Shown: positions 18,247-26,661 of the stretch, piece by piece | How positions within the stretch are numbered: position 1 is the first letter of the stretch | Layout of the letters: every line of letters begins with the position of its first letter | Source of the DNA: Nitrospirota bacterium | Lineage (GTDB): Bacteria > Nitrospirota > Thermodesulfovibrionia > Thermodesulfovibrionales > SM23-35 | Direction: 5' to 3' | Length of the DNA: 56,930 bases | Assembly: GCA_013388455.1 (NCBI GenBank) | Contig: JACAFF010000032.1 | Span: 1-56,930, forward strand | Notes under the pieces: generated by a model | Told to the model about the DNA's origin: nothing | Seen by the model: the letters and a program-made list of their open reading frames with translations, nothing else | The model's database searches: none | Position numbers and translations under genes: made by a program

Positions 18247-18627
18247 TTATTTTTGAGGACTACCAGATGACTGAGGTGTTTGCTGTGTTGACTGACCCGG
18301 CTGTAAAGGTTGTGTACCTGTTCCCTTTATAGGTCCGGCGGGCGCAACGGGTATTTGTTTTTGCTCTTGTGAAACAGGCGCCTTCTTAACTACTGAACTA
18401 CCTTTCGTTGTTAATATTGCAAGAGAAAAAGAAGTTAACATAAAAATAATTGCTGAAACTGTAGTCATTTTACTTAGAAATGTTGCAGCACCCCTACTTC
18501 CAAATAGTGTCTGACTTGAACCACCAAATGCAGCACCCATTTCAGCACCTTTGCCGCTTTGCAGAAGAACAACAGCAATAAGGAAAAAACAAACTAAAAT
18601 ATGAATAATAACCAAGAATATTGTCAT
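18247..18627 (-). CDS. secG: Preprotein translocase subunit SecG
   Basis: 126 residues with two transmembrane helices (about 3-22 and 52-72). The conserved loop LLQSGKGAEMGAAFGGSSQT carries the SecG signature. A Gln/Pro-rich C-terminal tail is low complexity. SecG assists SecYEG-dependent export. Its start overlaps the end of tpiA by 4 nt, the widespread tpiA-secG pair. Confidence 0.95.
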   Translation of the reverse strand: MTIFLVIIHILVCFFLIAVVLLQSGKGAEMGAAFGGSSQTLFGSRGAATFLSKMTTVSAIIFMLTSFSLAILTTKGSSVVKKAPVSQEQKQIPVAPAGPIKGTGTQPLQPGQSTQQTPQSSGSPQK

Positions 18628-19373
18628 TGCAATCTTCTAAATTTCACTATTCTTATGAAACTTTCTACCTTCAGACTTGCTCCTCCAACAAGAGCACCAT
18701 CTACATCTTTACAAGACATAAGAAAATCAATATTATCAGGTATTACACTACCGCCATATATTATACATAAATCATCTGATTTTTTGCCATATAAAATTTT
18801 CAATCTTTCTCTTATATATTCATGTGATTCCTGAGCCTGTTCAGGTGTAGCGGTTTTGCCGGTTCCTATTGCCCATATTGGTTCGTATGCAACAACTAAA
18901 TTATCAGGTATTACTCCATCAAGTCCTTTATCTATTTCTCTTTTTAAAATTTCAAAAGTTTTTCCTTCCTCCCTCTCTTTCAACGATTCACCTATACAAA
19001 AAATAACTCCAATTCCACATTTTTGAGATGCTTTTATCTTTTTATTTACTATATCATCATTTTCTTTGAAAATTTGTCTTCTTTCAGAATGCCCTATTAT
19101 CACATATCTACATCCCAGGTCTGAAAGCATAACCGGGGATATTTCACCTGTATAGGCACCTTTTTCTTCATAAAAAACATCCTGCGCTGCAAGGATAATA
19201 TTTGTATTTTTTATTTTCTCTGATGCTATTGGAATTGATGTAAAGGGAGGAGCTATAACTATATTTACATTTAGAACACCTCTCACCTCGGGAATGAACT
19301 TAGAAAGAAATTCTACTGTTTCTGAAATAGTCTTGTTCATTTTCCAGTTTGCTGCTATAAACGGTTTCCGCAT
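18624..19373 (-). CDS. tpiA: Triosephosphate isomerase
   Basis: Interconverts dihydroxyacetone phosphate and glyceraldehyde 3-phosphate, 249 residues, the usual size. The catalytic Lys in NWKMN, the His in GHSERR, the Glu in AYEPIWAIGTG and the loop GGASLK are all intact. It heads the tpiA-secG unit. Confidence 0.97.
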   Translation of the reverse strand: MRKPFIAANWKMNKTISETVEFLSKFIPEVRGVLNVNIVIAPPFTSIPIASEKIKNTNIILAAQDVFYEEKGAYTGEISPVMLSDLGCRYVIIGHSERRQIFKENDDIVNKKIKASQKCGIGVIFCIGESLKEREEGKTFEILKREIDKGLDGVIPDNLVVAYEPIWAIGTGKTATPEQAQESHEYIRERLKILYGKKSDDLCIIYGGSVIPDNIDFLMSCKDVDGALVGGASLKVESFIRIVKFRRLQ

Positions 19374-19497
19374 TAGCTTAATTTAATGTATTCATGTTTC
19401 AAAGTCAAGCTACAACAAATAACTACACTTTAAAAAAATTTGCGTTATGAGTAAAATACCATCTATTATTTATCTTAAAAAATATGAGGAGGTTAAC

Positions 19498-20856
19498 GTG
19501 AATAGGCGCATTGATTTAAATGGAAAAGATATTCCAAAACAATGGTATAACATTCAGGCTGATATGCCGACTCCTATCCCTCCACCACTTAATCCTGCAA
19601 CAGGTCAGCCAATCACACCTGATATGCTTGCCCCTGTCTTTCCAATGAATTTGATCGAACAAGAAGTAAGTAATGAGAGATGGATTACCATACCAGATGA
19701 AGTAATTGAAAAATATCTAATCTGGAGACCAACACCTCTATACAGAGCTATCTATCTCGAAAAATTCCTGGATACACCTGCTCGTATATATTTTAAAAAC
19801 GAAGGTGTAAGCCCTCCGGGAAGTCATAAACCAAATACAGCCATAGCTCAAGCCTACTATAACAAAACATTTGGAATTAAGCGACTTGCTACAGAGACAG
19901 GAGCAGGCCAATGGGGAAGCGCTCTGGCATTCGCATGCAACCAGTTTGGCTTAGAATTAAAAGTCTATATGGTAAGAATAAGTTACAATCAAAAGCCTTA
20001 TAGAAGGATACTAATGGAAACGTGGGGTGCTAAATGTGTTCCAAGCCCAAGTCCTGATACGAATGCAGGAAGAAAGTTTCTCGAACAGAATCCAGAACAT
20101 CCCGGTAGCCTTGGTATATCGATTAGTGAAGCAATAGAAGATGCAGTAACTTCAAAAGATTCAAGATATTCACTCGGTAGTGTTTTAAATCATGTAATAT
20201 TGCACCAGACTATATTGGGACTTGAAGCACATAAACAACTTGAAATGATAGGTGAATATCCTGACATAGTTATTGGTTGTGCAGGAGGAGGAAGTAATTT
20301 TTCCGGCCTTTCAATGCCTTTTGTTAGAGATAAAATTCACGGGAAAAAAGTCCAAATAATAGCAAGCGAACCGTCTTCTTGTCCAACAATGACTAAAGGA
20401 CCATATGTCTATGATTTCGGAGATACAGCCGAGACAACACCACTTTTACCCATGCATTCTTTAGGACATGGTTTTGTGCCAGCCCCCATTCATGCTGGTG
20501 GTCTCAGATACCACGGGATGGCTCCAATTGTAAGCAGACTGCTTATGGATAATCTAATCGAAGCACGTGCATATGGTCAACTTGAAACCTTTGCTGCTGG
20601 CATTACTTTTGCTCGAACTGAAGGTTTTGTTCCTGCTCCGGAAACTAATCATGCTATCGCATGTGTTATAGAAGAGGCTAAGAAGGCTAAAGAGGAAGGT
20701 AAAGAAAAAGTTATTCTTATGAACTGGAGTGGACATGGTATCATAGACCTTGCAGCTTACGATGCATACTTATCTGGTAAACTTGAAGACTATAAGCTAC
20801 CTGATGATGACATACAAAAGCTTTTGCGAGATCTTGAGAAATTTCCAAAACCTTAA
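19498..20856 (+). CDS. TrpB2-type tryptophan synthase beta-like PLP enzyme
   Basis: From GTG 19498 the protein has 452 residues; an ATG at 19447 extends it by 17. The GTG is preferred because AGGAGG lies 5 nt before it. The PLP lysine is in the motif [10 protein letters not shown]. Phosphate-binding GCAGGGSNF and the long N-terminal extension mark the TrpB2 branch rather than TrpB1. TrpB2 converts indole and serine to tryptophan, and some members may use O-phosphoserine. No trpA is nearby, so it is a stand-alone copy. Confidence 0.9.
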   Translation: MNRRIDLNGKDIPKQWYNIQADMPTPIPPPLNPATGQPITPDMLAPVFPMNLIEQEVSNERWITIPDEVIEKYLIWRPTPLYRAIYLEKFLDTPARIYFKNEGVSPPGSHKPNTAIAQAYYNKTFGIKRLATETGAGQWGSALAFACNQFGLELKVYMVRISYNQKPYRRILMETWGAKCVPSPSPDTNAGRKFLEQNPEHPGSLGISISEAIEDAVTSKDSRYSLGSVLNHVILHQTILGLEAHKQLEMIGEYPDIVIGCAGGGSNFSGLSMPFVRDKIHGKKVQIIASEPSSCPTMTKGPYVYDFGDTAETTPLLPMHSLGHGFVPAPIHAGGLRYHGMAPIVSRLLMDNLIEARAYGQLETFAAGITFARTEGFVPAPETNHAIACVIEEAKKAKEEGKEKVILMNWSGHGIIDLAAYDAYLSGKLEDYKLPDDDIQKLLRDLEKFPKP

Positions 20857-20874
20857 AGTTCATAAAAATATAAA

Positions 20875-20900
20875 GGAGCTCCGAGAACTTTCGGGGCTCC
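20875..20900 (+). terminator. Hairpin after the TrpB2 gene
   Basis: A 10-bp stem (GGAGCTCCGA with TCGGGGCTCC, one G-U pair, loop GAACTT) sits 18 nt after the stop codon. It lacks a T tract on the plus strand. The minus-strand side has T-rich sequence. Confidence 0.45.
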
Positions 20901-20912
20901 TGAAAAACACAA

Positions 20913-21146
20913 ATGACAATATATTGCAATCAATTAGGCATGCTTGTTAATTTTTCTTATTGTTCATCAATGAATGAAGGTCTTCCATGCAGAAATATTG
21001 TAGGATGCTGGGAAAACAGGATTAACATAATAGCATTTTTAAGACAAACGTATACTGCTGAACAATTAGAAAAAATTTTCAAAGGACTTCCTAAAACAAG
21101 AATACAAAGAATTTTTGAATCTCTGAAAAAAGAGACCTCCGATTGA
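20913..21146 (+). CDS. Small conserved four-cysteine protein, unknown function
   Basis: 77 residues. The N-terminal half has C5, C17, C26 and C32 in the pattern LGMLVNFSYC then GLPC then CW. I recall this arrangement from short uncharacterised proteins of anaerobic Deltaproteobacteria and Nitrospirota, though I could not check it. The spacing suggests a metal or Fe-S site. The C-terminal half is helical and charged. No ribosome site is evident, and the start could be the ATG at residue 10, though that would lose C5. There is no operon context: TrpB2 lies behind a hairpin upstream and tsaC follows. Confidence 0.6.
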   Translation: MTIYCNQLGMLVNFSYCSSMNEGLPCRNIVGCWENRINIIAFLRQTYTAEQLEKIFKGLPKTRIQRIFESLKKETSD

Positions 21147-21272
21147 AATAAGAGAATAATTTATTTATTAGTAATATTACTTTCGCTTATTCCAGGCAGA
21201 AATCAATTCAATAATATTGAGAACGATATAAGCAAACTGAAAATTGTATTCATTCTGTGTTAGTATTCAACC

Positions 21273-21923
21273 ATGGAATTGATTAAGCTCAATAAAAATA
21301 ATCTAAAGGAGATCTTGTTCTATACAATAGAAATCCTGAAAAAAGGAGGAATGATTGCATACCCTACAGAGACTTTTTACGGACTCGGAGTAAAATATGA
21401 TCAAGAAGATTCGTTAAAGAAGCTTTATGAAATCAAGAAGAGACCTTCATACAAGGCTATGCCGTTAATTATCGGAAGTAAAAACCTGCTTCCTCTTCTA
21501 ACAAAAGGAGTTAATGAACATACTATTTATCTCATGGAAAAATACTGGCCAGGCCCTTTGACAATTATATTGCCTGCAAAAAAAATTCTATCAGATTATA
21601 TTACGTCAGGCACTCATAAAGTTGCTGTCAGAATACCGGGTGAATCTTTTGCTCTCGACCTTGCTCAAAAAGCTAATTTTCCTATTACAGCGACCAGCGC
21701 TAATCCTTCCAGAATGAAACCTGCTCAGGATGCCCATGGTGTAATCAAGTATTTTCGAGATAAGCTTGATCTTATCATTGATGGAGGAAAGACTCCCGGC
21801 GGACTGCCATCAACAATTGTGGAGGTAACTGGAGACAAAATCAAAATACTGAGAGAAGGTGTAATAAAAAAAGAGCAGCTACTGCGTCTTTTTAGCATGA
21901 GGTTTCAGTCGCAGGAGCGATAA
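21273..21923 (+). CDS. tsaC: L-threonylcarbamoyladenylate synthase (Sua5/YrdC family)
   Basis: Makes threonylcarbamoyl-AMP for the t6A37 modification of tRNAs. At 216 residues it is the short form without the C-terminal Sua5 domain. Motifs are AYPTETFYGLG near residue 30, KKRPSYKAMPLI, PGPLTIILPA and ITATSANPSR. The 3' end overlaps the convergent LapA-like gene by 45 nt. Confidence 0.94.
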   Translation: MELIKLNKNNLKEILFYTIEILKKGGMIAYPTETFYGLGVKYDQEDSLKKLYEIKKRPSYKAMPLIIGSKNLLPLLTKGVNEHTIYLMEKYWPGPLTIILPAKKILSDYITSGTHKVAVRIPGESFALDLAQKANFPITATSANPSRMKPAQDAHGVIKYFRDKLDLIIDGGKTPGGLPSTIVEVTGDKIKILREGVIKKEQLLRLFSMRFQSQER

Positions 21924-22097
21924 AATAAGCGCTCCTGCGACCATTCCACCAAGCACAGATAGAAATATTATTATTGCAAGTGATGCCTCAAATCTCCAGA
22001 AGAAAAAAGTAATCCCAACTGGCATGGCATTCTGAATTGAAAATACAGCTACAAAAAACACAATAATTAGTAAAACTATAATGGTTGCCATGTTCAT
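21879..22097 (-). CDS. LapA-like (DUF1049) small membrane protein
   Basis: 72 residues with two transmembrane helices (about 4-24 and 38-60) and the family phrase FSIQNAMPVGITFFFWRFEA. LapA-domain proteins take part in lipopolysaccharide assembly in Gram-negatives. The gene runs 4 nt downstream of a coiled-coil protein gene. It converges with tsaC with a 45-nt coding overlap. Confidence 0.8.
   Translation of the reverse strand: MNMATIIVLLIIVFFVAVFSIQNAMPVGITFFFWRFEASLAIIIFLSVLGGMVAGALILSLLRLKPHAKKTQ
21908..21941. terminator. Strong hairpin inside the tsaC/LapA convergent overlap
   Basis: A perfect 12-bp inverted repeat, GTCGCAGGAGCG with CGCTCCTGCGAC, and a 10-nt AT loop. It spans the tsaC stop and codons of the LapA-like gene, so it could end transcription from tsaC while being translated on the other strand. 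No T tract follows. Confidence 0.45.
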
Positions 22098-22101
22098 ATT
22101 A

Positions 22102-22473
22102 TTAGCGCGGAAATTTCTTTTGCTTTGTTTTTGCAGAAGGCTTCTTTACCACTTTTTTTGATTTTTCTTTAACTTTACCTTCGAGCTTTGCTATTTGCAT
22201 TTCAAGCTTTTTGATACGACCTATTACAGGTTTAATTTTATTGTGAAGCATTGGATTCTTTACCTTTGCACTCAGGTCATATATCTTTCCACCAAGGTCT
22301 GCAAATTCTCGTTGGACTTTTGCTTTCAGTTCAAAAATTTTGAGTCTCCTCTTCCCCTCCTCAGTAAGTTCCTCAGCTTTTTCTCTAACTACTGTAACAC
22401 CCTCTTTCACCATTCCGATACCTTCTTGAATTCCCTTCTGAACATCCTTTTTGATTTTTTCCCAGAAGTTCAT
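22102..22473 (-). CDS. Coiled-coil basic protein, unknown function
   Basis: About 123 residues from ATG 22473, which has GGGAG 7 nt upstream; a start 21 nt earlier is possible. The N-terminal part (KKDVQKGIQEGIGMVKEG) is amphipathic. A Lys/Glu coiled coil runs from about 30 to 105, and the tail is very Lys-rich. No known domain was recognised. Its placement 4 nt upstream of the LapA-like gene suggests one transcript and possibly an envelope-linked role. Confidence 0.65.
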   Translation of the reverse strand: MNFWEKIKKDVQKGIQEGIGMVKEGVTVVREKAEELTEEGKRRLKIFELKAKVQREFADLGGKIYDLSAKVKNPMLHNKIKPVIGRIKKLEMQIAKLEGKVKEKSKKVVKKPSAKTKQKKFPR

Positions 22474-22576
22474 TTCAATTCTCCCTTCATGCATCTATAA
22501 TTCCAAAATCAAGCGATAAATAGCGTAACCCCTTTAGTTGTATTTGTTATTCCGATTAAAATAAATCCGATAATTC

Positions 22577-22623
22577 ATCGAGTTAAAAAAATTTTTGAGC
22601 AATGTCTGCATTATTCGGGTTAA
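22577..22623 (+). repeat. R1 repeat, 3' half
   Basis: TCATCGAGTTAAAAAAA through GTCTGCATTATTCGGGTTAA matches the 3' half of the R1 copies at 24864 and 54430 almost exactly. The 5' half is absent or degraded. Confidence 0.7.
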
Positions 22624-22674
22624 TATTTATAGAAATTTTAACAAATATTGTAAGGAGTGTAAACCCCAATCCTG

Positions 22675-24606
22675 TTAACCTTCCTTTTTGAAAAATAACA
22701 CACCAAGTGGTGGAAGTGTAAGAGATAGAGAATAATATCTACCATGAGAAGGGATAGAAAATGCTTCAACCCCTCCTGAATTTCCATGTCCGCTCCCACG
22801 ATATATTGTAGCATCACTATTCAAAATCTCTTTCCAGAAACCACCTACAGGAACTCCAATCCTATAGTTATAACGGGGGATTGGCGTGAAATTATATATC
22901 ACAAGGATCTGATCTTTTGTGCTTTTGCCTTTTCTTATAAAACTGAAAACACTATTTTCCCAATCTGCACAATCTATCCATTCAAAGCCTTCATCACTGA
23001 AATCCAATTCGTAAAGAGCAATTTCATTTTTATAAAGATAATTAAGATCTCTAACCCATCTCAATATTCCTTTATGATAAGGATATTCAAGAACATGCCA
23101 TTCAAGACTTTCTTCATGATTCCATTCTTTCCATTGTGCAAATTCTCCTCCCATAAAAAGGAGTTTCTTTCCAGGATGCCCAAACATATATCCTAAAAGC
23201 AGTCTCAGGTTCGCATATTTCTGCCACTCATCTCCTGACATCTTCCCGTAGAGTGATCCTTTACCATGCACCACTTCATCGTGTGATAAAGGAAGCACAA
23301 AGTTTTCAGAAAATACATATAAGATACTGAAGGTAAGTTCATTATGGTGATATTTTCTGAAAATTGGATCTTTCGAAAAATATTTAAGTGTATCATGCAT
23401 CCATCCCATATTCCATTTCATGCCAAACCCAAGTCCACCTAAATACGATGGTCTTGAAACCATTGGCCATGCAGTTGATTCCTCTGCAATTGTCTGAACA
23501 TCAGGAAAATGAGAATATACCATCTCATTAAATCTTTTTAAAAAAGCAATTGCCTCAATGTTTTCTTTTCCTCCGTAATAATTTGGTATCCACTCGCCTT
23601 CTTTCCTTGCATAGTCTAAATAAAGCATTGACGCAACTGCATCAACTCTTATTCCATCAATATGATATTTTTCTAACCAAAAAAGCGCACTGCTGATTAA
23701 AAAATTTCTTACTTCATTTCTACCGTAATTAAATATGTAACTATTCCATTCAGGATGGAATCCCTTCTTTGGATCCTCATGTTCATAAAGATGTGTTCCA
23801 TCAAAATAAACAAGGCCATGTTGATCATCAGGGAAGTGAGAAGGCACCCAGTCAAGAATTACACCTATTCCGTTCTGATGAAGATAATCAATTAGATACA
23901 TGAAATCCTGTGGAGTTCCGTATCTGCTCGTTGGAGCAAAGTAGCCTGTTATCTGATACCCCCATGATCCATAGAAAGGGTGTTCCATAATTGGTAAAAA
24001 TTCTACGTGTGTAAATCCCAGCTCTTTTACATAATGTGAAAGGTAATGTGCCATCTCTCGATAAGAAAGATACCTATTTCCCTCTTCAGGAACTCTTCTC
24101 CACGAACCCAGATGTACTTCATAAATTGACAAAGGTGCATTTAGTGCATTCTTGCTTTTCCTCTGACTCATCCAATCAAAGTCCCTCCATTCATATTCTA
24201 TATTCCAAACGATTGAAGCAGTTTTTGGTGGGGATTCGTAATAAAATGCAAACGGATCACTTTTTTCAACCTTATAATTGTTATATTTTGACTTGATATA
24301 ATATTTATAAACAGTACCGTGTCCTATATCAGGTATGAAACCTTCCCATATGCCGGAACCATCCCATCTTGCAGCTAAAGGATGTGTCTTTTTGTTCCAT
24401 CCATTAAAATCTCCGATAACAGATACTTTTTCAGCATTAGGTGCCCATACGGCAAAATAAGTTCCCTCTCTTTGATGATCTATCATTATATGAGACCCGA
24501 GTTTCTCATACAGCTTGAAATGATTTCCTTCTTTGAACAAATATATATCATGACCTGTAAAAGGACTTACTGTGTGAAGAATTGTGTCTCTTTTTTTACC
24601 ATCCAT
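22675..24606 (-). CDS. glgB: 1,4-alpha-glucan branching enzyme
   Basis: Introduces alpha-1,6 branches in glycogen, 643 residues. The N-terminal CBM48-like domain ([20 protein letters not shown]) precedes the GH13 barrel with the nucleophile in [15 protein letters not shown], the acid in TIAEEST, and [11 protein letters not shown]. Length is typical of the form without the extra N1 module. With glgC and malQ nearby on the same strand it forms a glycogen synthesis and turnover block. Confidence 0.96.
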   Translation of the reverse strand: MDGKKRDTILHTVSPFTGHDIYLFKEGNHFKLYEKLGSHIMIDHQREGTYFAVWAPNAEKVSVIGDFNGWNKKTHPLAARWDGSGIWEGFIPDIGHGTVYKYYIKSKYNNYKVEKSDPFAFYYESPPKTASIVWNIEYEWRDFDWMSQRKSKNALNAPLSIYEVHLGSWRRVPEEGNRYLSYREMAHYLSHYVKELGFTHVEFLPIMEHPFYGSWGYQITGYFAPTSRYGTPQDFMYLIDYLHQNGIGVILDWVPSHFPDDQHGLVYFDGTHLYEHEDPKKGFHPEWNSYIFNYGRNEVRNFLISSALFWLEKYHIDGIRVDAVASMLYLDYARKEGEWIPNYYGGKENIEAIAFLKRFNEMVYSHFPDVQTIAEESTAWPMVSRPSYLGGLGFGMKWNMGWMHDTLKYFSKDPIFRKYHHNELTFSILYVFSENFVLPLSHDEVVHGKGSLYGKMSGDEWQKYANLRLLLGYMFGHPGKKLLFMGGEFAQWKEWNHEESLEWHVLEYPYHKGILRWVRDLNYLYKNEIALYELDFSDEGFEWIDCADWENSVFSFIRKGKSTKDQILVIYNFTPIPRYNYRIGVPVGGFWKEILNSDATIYRGSGHGNSGGVEAFSIPSHGRYYSLSLTLPPLGVLFFKKEG

Positions 24607-24772
24607 TATTTAAACCTCCGAATGTTGTTAGATGTTTTTCAAATTGAATAATAACACAATTCAGGCATTACTTTATTGGCCATACAATTGTATAATAATA
24701 AACCACTTCTCATGAAGGTTTTCGGGTTGGTGTATCCTAAAATCTTCCCTCCCTTGAAGGGTGGAGAGAAGC

Positions 24773-24868
24773 GGATTTATTCTGACGATATTTATACAGT
24801 GTGTGTATTAATAATCAAGAGGTAAATATCTTTCTTATTAACCATAGTTTATGAATAATCAGGTTTAA
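24773..24868 (+). repeat. R2 repeat copy
   Basis: An inner block GCGGATTTATT through AATAATCAAGAGG (24776-24825) is followed by CTTATTAACCATAGTTTATG and AATAATCAGGTTTAA. The same blocks occur at 52611-52803 and 29008-29125. It shares its final TTAACC with the adjoining R1 copy. The 24607-24772 stretch in front holds the glgB upstream region and no gene. Confidence 0.7.
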
Positions 24869-24965
24869 CCAAAAAATGCAATTGAATAATGCAGATGTTG
24901 TGAGAAATAAAGGAGGGTGTATCGAGTTAAAGAAATTTTTGAGCAATGTCTGCATTATTCGGGTA
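24864..24965 (+). repeat. R1 repeat, full-length copy
   Basis: About 100 nt, from TTAACC to CGGGTAA. Subterminal inverted repeats GAATAATGCAGA and TCTGCATTATTC flank a core with GTGAGAAATAAAGG. It is about 90 percent identical by eye to the copy at 54430-54533. There is no coding capacity; it looks like a miniature non-autonomous element. Confidence 0.75.
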
Positions 24966-24981
24966 AAAGAATAATCGCAAT

Positions 24982-25218
24982 ATGAATTCATTCATGTTGA
25001 AGACATTTAAACAGGCAAAAAGAGTAATAATCGGCGTAATTGGAACTACAGTGCTCTTAATCGGATTGGCATTAATCGTTTTACCTGGCCCTGCATTCAT
25101 AGTTATTCCCATAGGATTAGCGATCCTTGCAACTGAATTTGCATGGGCAAAAAGACTTCTAAAAAAATTCAGACCTCAGAATTCTAAAAAAACCAATAAT
25201 ACTAAAAAAAGTCGTTAA
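24982..25218 (+). CDS. PGPGW-type small membrane protein
   Basis: 78 residues. Two hydrophobic segments (about 15-37 and 39-55) flank LPGPAFIVIPIGLAILATEF, the PGPGW / TIGR02611 signature in its PGP-A form. The tail is basic. Function is unknown in the family. It follows an R1 element by 16 nt and converges with glgC with a 13-nt gap. Confidence 0.75.
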   Translation: MNSFMLKTFKQAKRVIIGVIGTTVLLIGLALIVLPGPAFIVIPIGLAILATEFAWAKRLLKKFRPQNSKKTNNTKKSR

Positions 25219-25231
25219 ATTATAAGAATGT

Positions 25232-26455
25232 TCAGCGTGAAGTTTTTGTCAAACTTCCACCTCTGGGGATTATTGAAATGCCTGATGAGTCTATATGACA
25301 GCGAAAACGGTCTTTTTTAGGATCAAATCCAATTTCTTCACCTTCTCCGATTACATTCAGTTTATCAACAATCACCCTTTTAAGTTTACTGCCTCTTTTT
25401 AGTATTACGCGGTCCATAATTATCGAGTCCTCCACTATTACATCATTCTCGATCATAACATCACTTCTAATAACAGAATTTATTATTTTTGCCTTATTAA
25501 TCAGACATCCTTCTGCAATGATACTGTTCCTTATATCACCTCTCAATATCTTTGTGGCTGAATTCTCATAACCCGAAGGATGTATTGGCCACGATTTATT
25601 GTTCACTTCAAAAAGTGGTGAACTACCAAGCATATCCATGTGTGCTTCGAAAAAAGCAGATATTATGCCTACATCTCTCCAGTAACCTTTCTCTTCATGT
25701 TCCTTTGTTCCTGGAATTATATTCTCTGCAAAATCATAAGCAAATACTTTACCTGTTTCAACAAGACTGGGTATAACATGTGCACCAAAGTCAGTCTGTT
25801 TTTTTCTTTGAGCATTTGCAAGTGCCTCCAACAATATGTCCTTATTGAATATGTAATTCCCCATTGATACATAGGCACGGGTTGGATCATGGGGCATAGG
25901 TGATGGTTTCTTCGGTTTCTCCTGAAAACCTGTGATTCTTCTGTTGCTATCGGTCATTATAACCCCGAAGGAAGAAGCCAGTTCAACAGGCACTTGTCTT
26001 GCTGCTACGGTTACAAAAGCATCTTTTTCAATATGAAAATCCATCATCTGACGGATATCCATTCTATATATGTGGTCCGCACCGAATATTATTACAAGCT
26101 TAGGGTTGTGATGTTGAATAATAGAATAATTCTGGTATACAGCATCGGCTGTGCCCTGGAACCATTCTGGACCCATACGCATCTGTGGCGGAACGACAGC
26201 AACAAAGTGATCTTTTATGACAGACGACAAATTCCAGTTCAATCTAATATGCTCAATGAGTGACTGTGATTTATATTGTACAAGCAGATAAATAGAATAA
26301 ATATGAGAATTGATAAGATTACTAAGGACAAAGTCAACTATCCTGTATCTGCCACCAAATGGAACTGAAGGTTTAGAACGGAATGCAGTGAGTGGAAATA
26401 GCCTTTCGCCCTTCCCTCCTGCAAGAACAAAAGCAAGTGCCTTTGGATGTGCCAT
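25232..26455 (-). CDS. glgC: Glucose-1-phosphate adenylyltransferase
   Basis: Makes ADP-glucose for glycogen synthesis, 407 residues. The N-terminal nucleotidyltransferase motif LAGGKGERLFPLT is followed by SKPSVPFGGRYRIVDF, the ADP-glucose pyrophosphorylase signature. The C-terminal third has the left-handed beta-helix pattern of repeated I/V hexads. It lies between glgB and malQ on the same strand, although repeats separate the genes, so expression may be separate. Confidence 0.96.
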   Translation of the reverse strand: MAHPKALAFVLAGGKGERLFPLTAFRSKPSVPFGGRYRIVDFVLSNLINSHIYSIYLLVQYKSQSLIEHIRLNWNLSSVIKDHFVAVVPPQMRMGPEWFQGTADAVYQNYSIIQHHNPKLVIIFGADHIYRMDIRQMMDFHIEKDAFVTVAARQVPVELASSFGVIMTDSNRRITGFQEKPKKPSPMPHDPTRAYVSMGNYIFNKDILLEALANAQRKKQTDFGAHVIPSLVETGKVFAYDFAENIIPGTKEHEEKGYWRDVGIISAFFEAHMDMLGSSPLFEVNNKSWPIHPSGYENSATKILRGDIRNSIIAEGCLINKAKIINSVIRSDVMIENDVIVEDSIIMDRVILKRGSKLKRVIVDKLNVIGEGEEIGFDPKKDRFRCHIDSSGISIIPRGGSLTKTSR

Positions 26456-26535
26456 GAGTAATACCTCCAGAAAAGTATTAATGAATACATTTTATATTAT
26501 AGAGTCAAAAATTTAAACTTGAGGGGATATGTCGA

Positions 26536-26625
26536 TTAACCCGCAAAATGTATTAATCCACTTAATTCATAAATTTTTAAGATATAAACAGCACTTACTA
26601 TTAAACCCGAATAATGCAGACATTA
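26536..26625 (+). repeat. Composite R1/R2 repeat remnant
   Basis: TTAACCCGCAAAATGTATTA is an R1-like end. CACTTAATTCATAAATTT matches the left end of the R2 copy at 52617, and TTAAACCCGAATAATGCAGA is an R1 end. It lies between glgC and malQ and has no coding capacity. Confidence 0.55.
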
Positions 26626-26640
26626 AAGACAAAAAACTGG

Positions 26641-26661
26641 ATTCCGCATCAAGTGCGGAAT
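26641..26661 (-). terminator. Hairpin repeat at the malQ 3' end
   Basis: ATTCCGCA/TGCGGAAT, 8-bp stem with a 5-nt loop, followed on the minus strand by CCAGTTTTTTGT. It resembles the common genome repeat reading GTCATTCCGC...GCGGAATCC. It contains the malQ stop codon (26649-26651) and probably ends the malQ transcript. Confidence 0.6.

Noticed and set aside
19447-19497. ATG at 19447 as start of the TrpB2 gene
   Set aside because: The GTG at 19498 has a consensus AGGAGG at ideal spacing, and the preceding 17 codons are not family-like and have no ribosome site.
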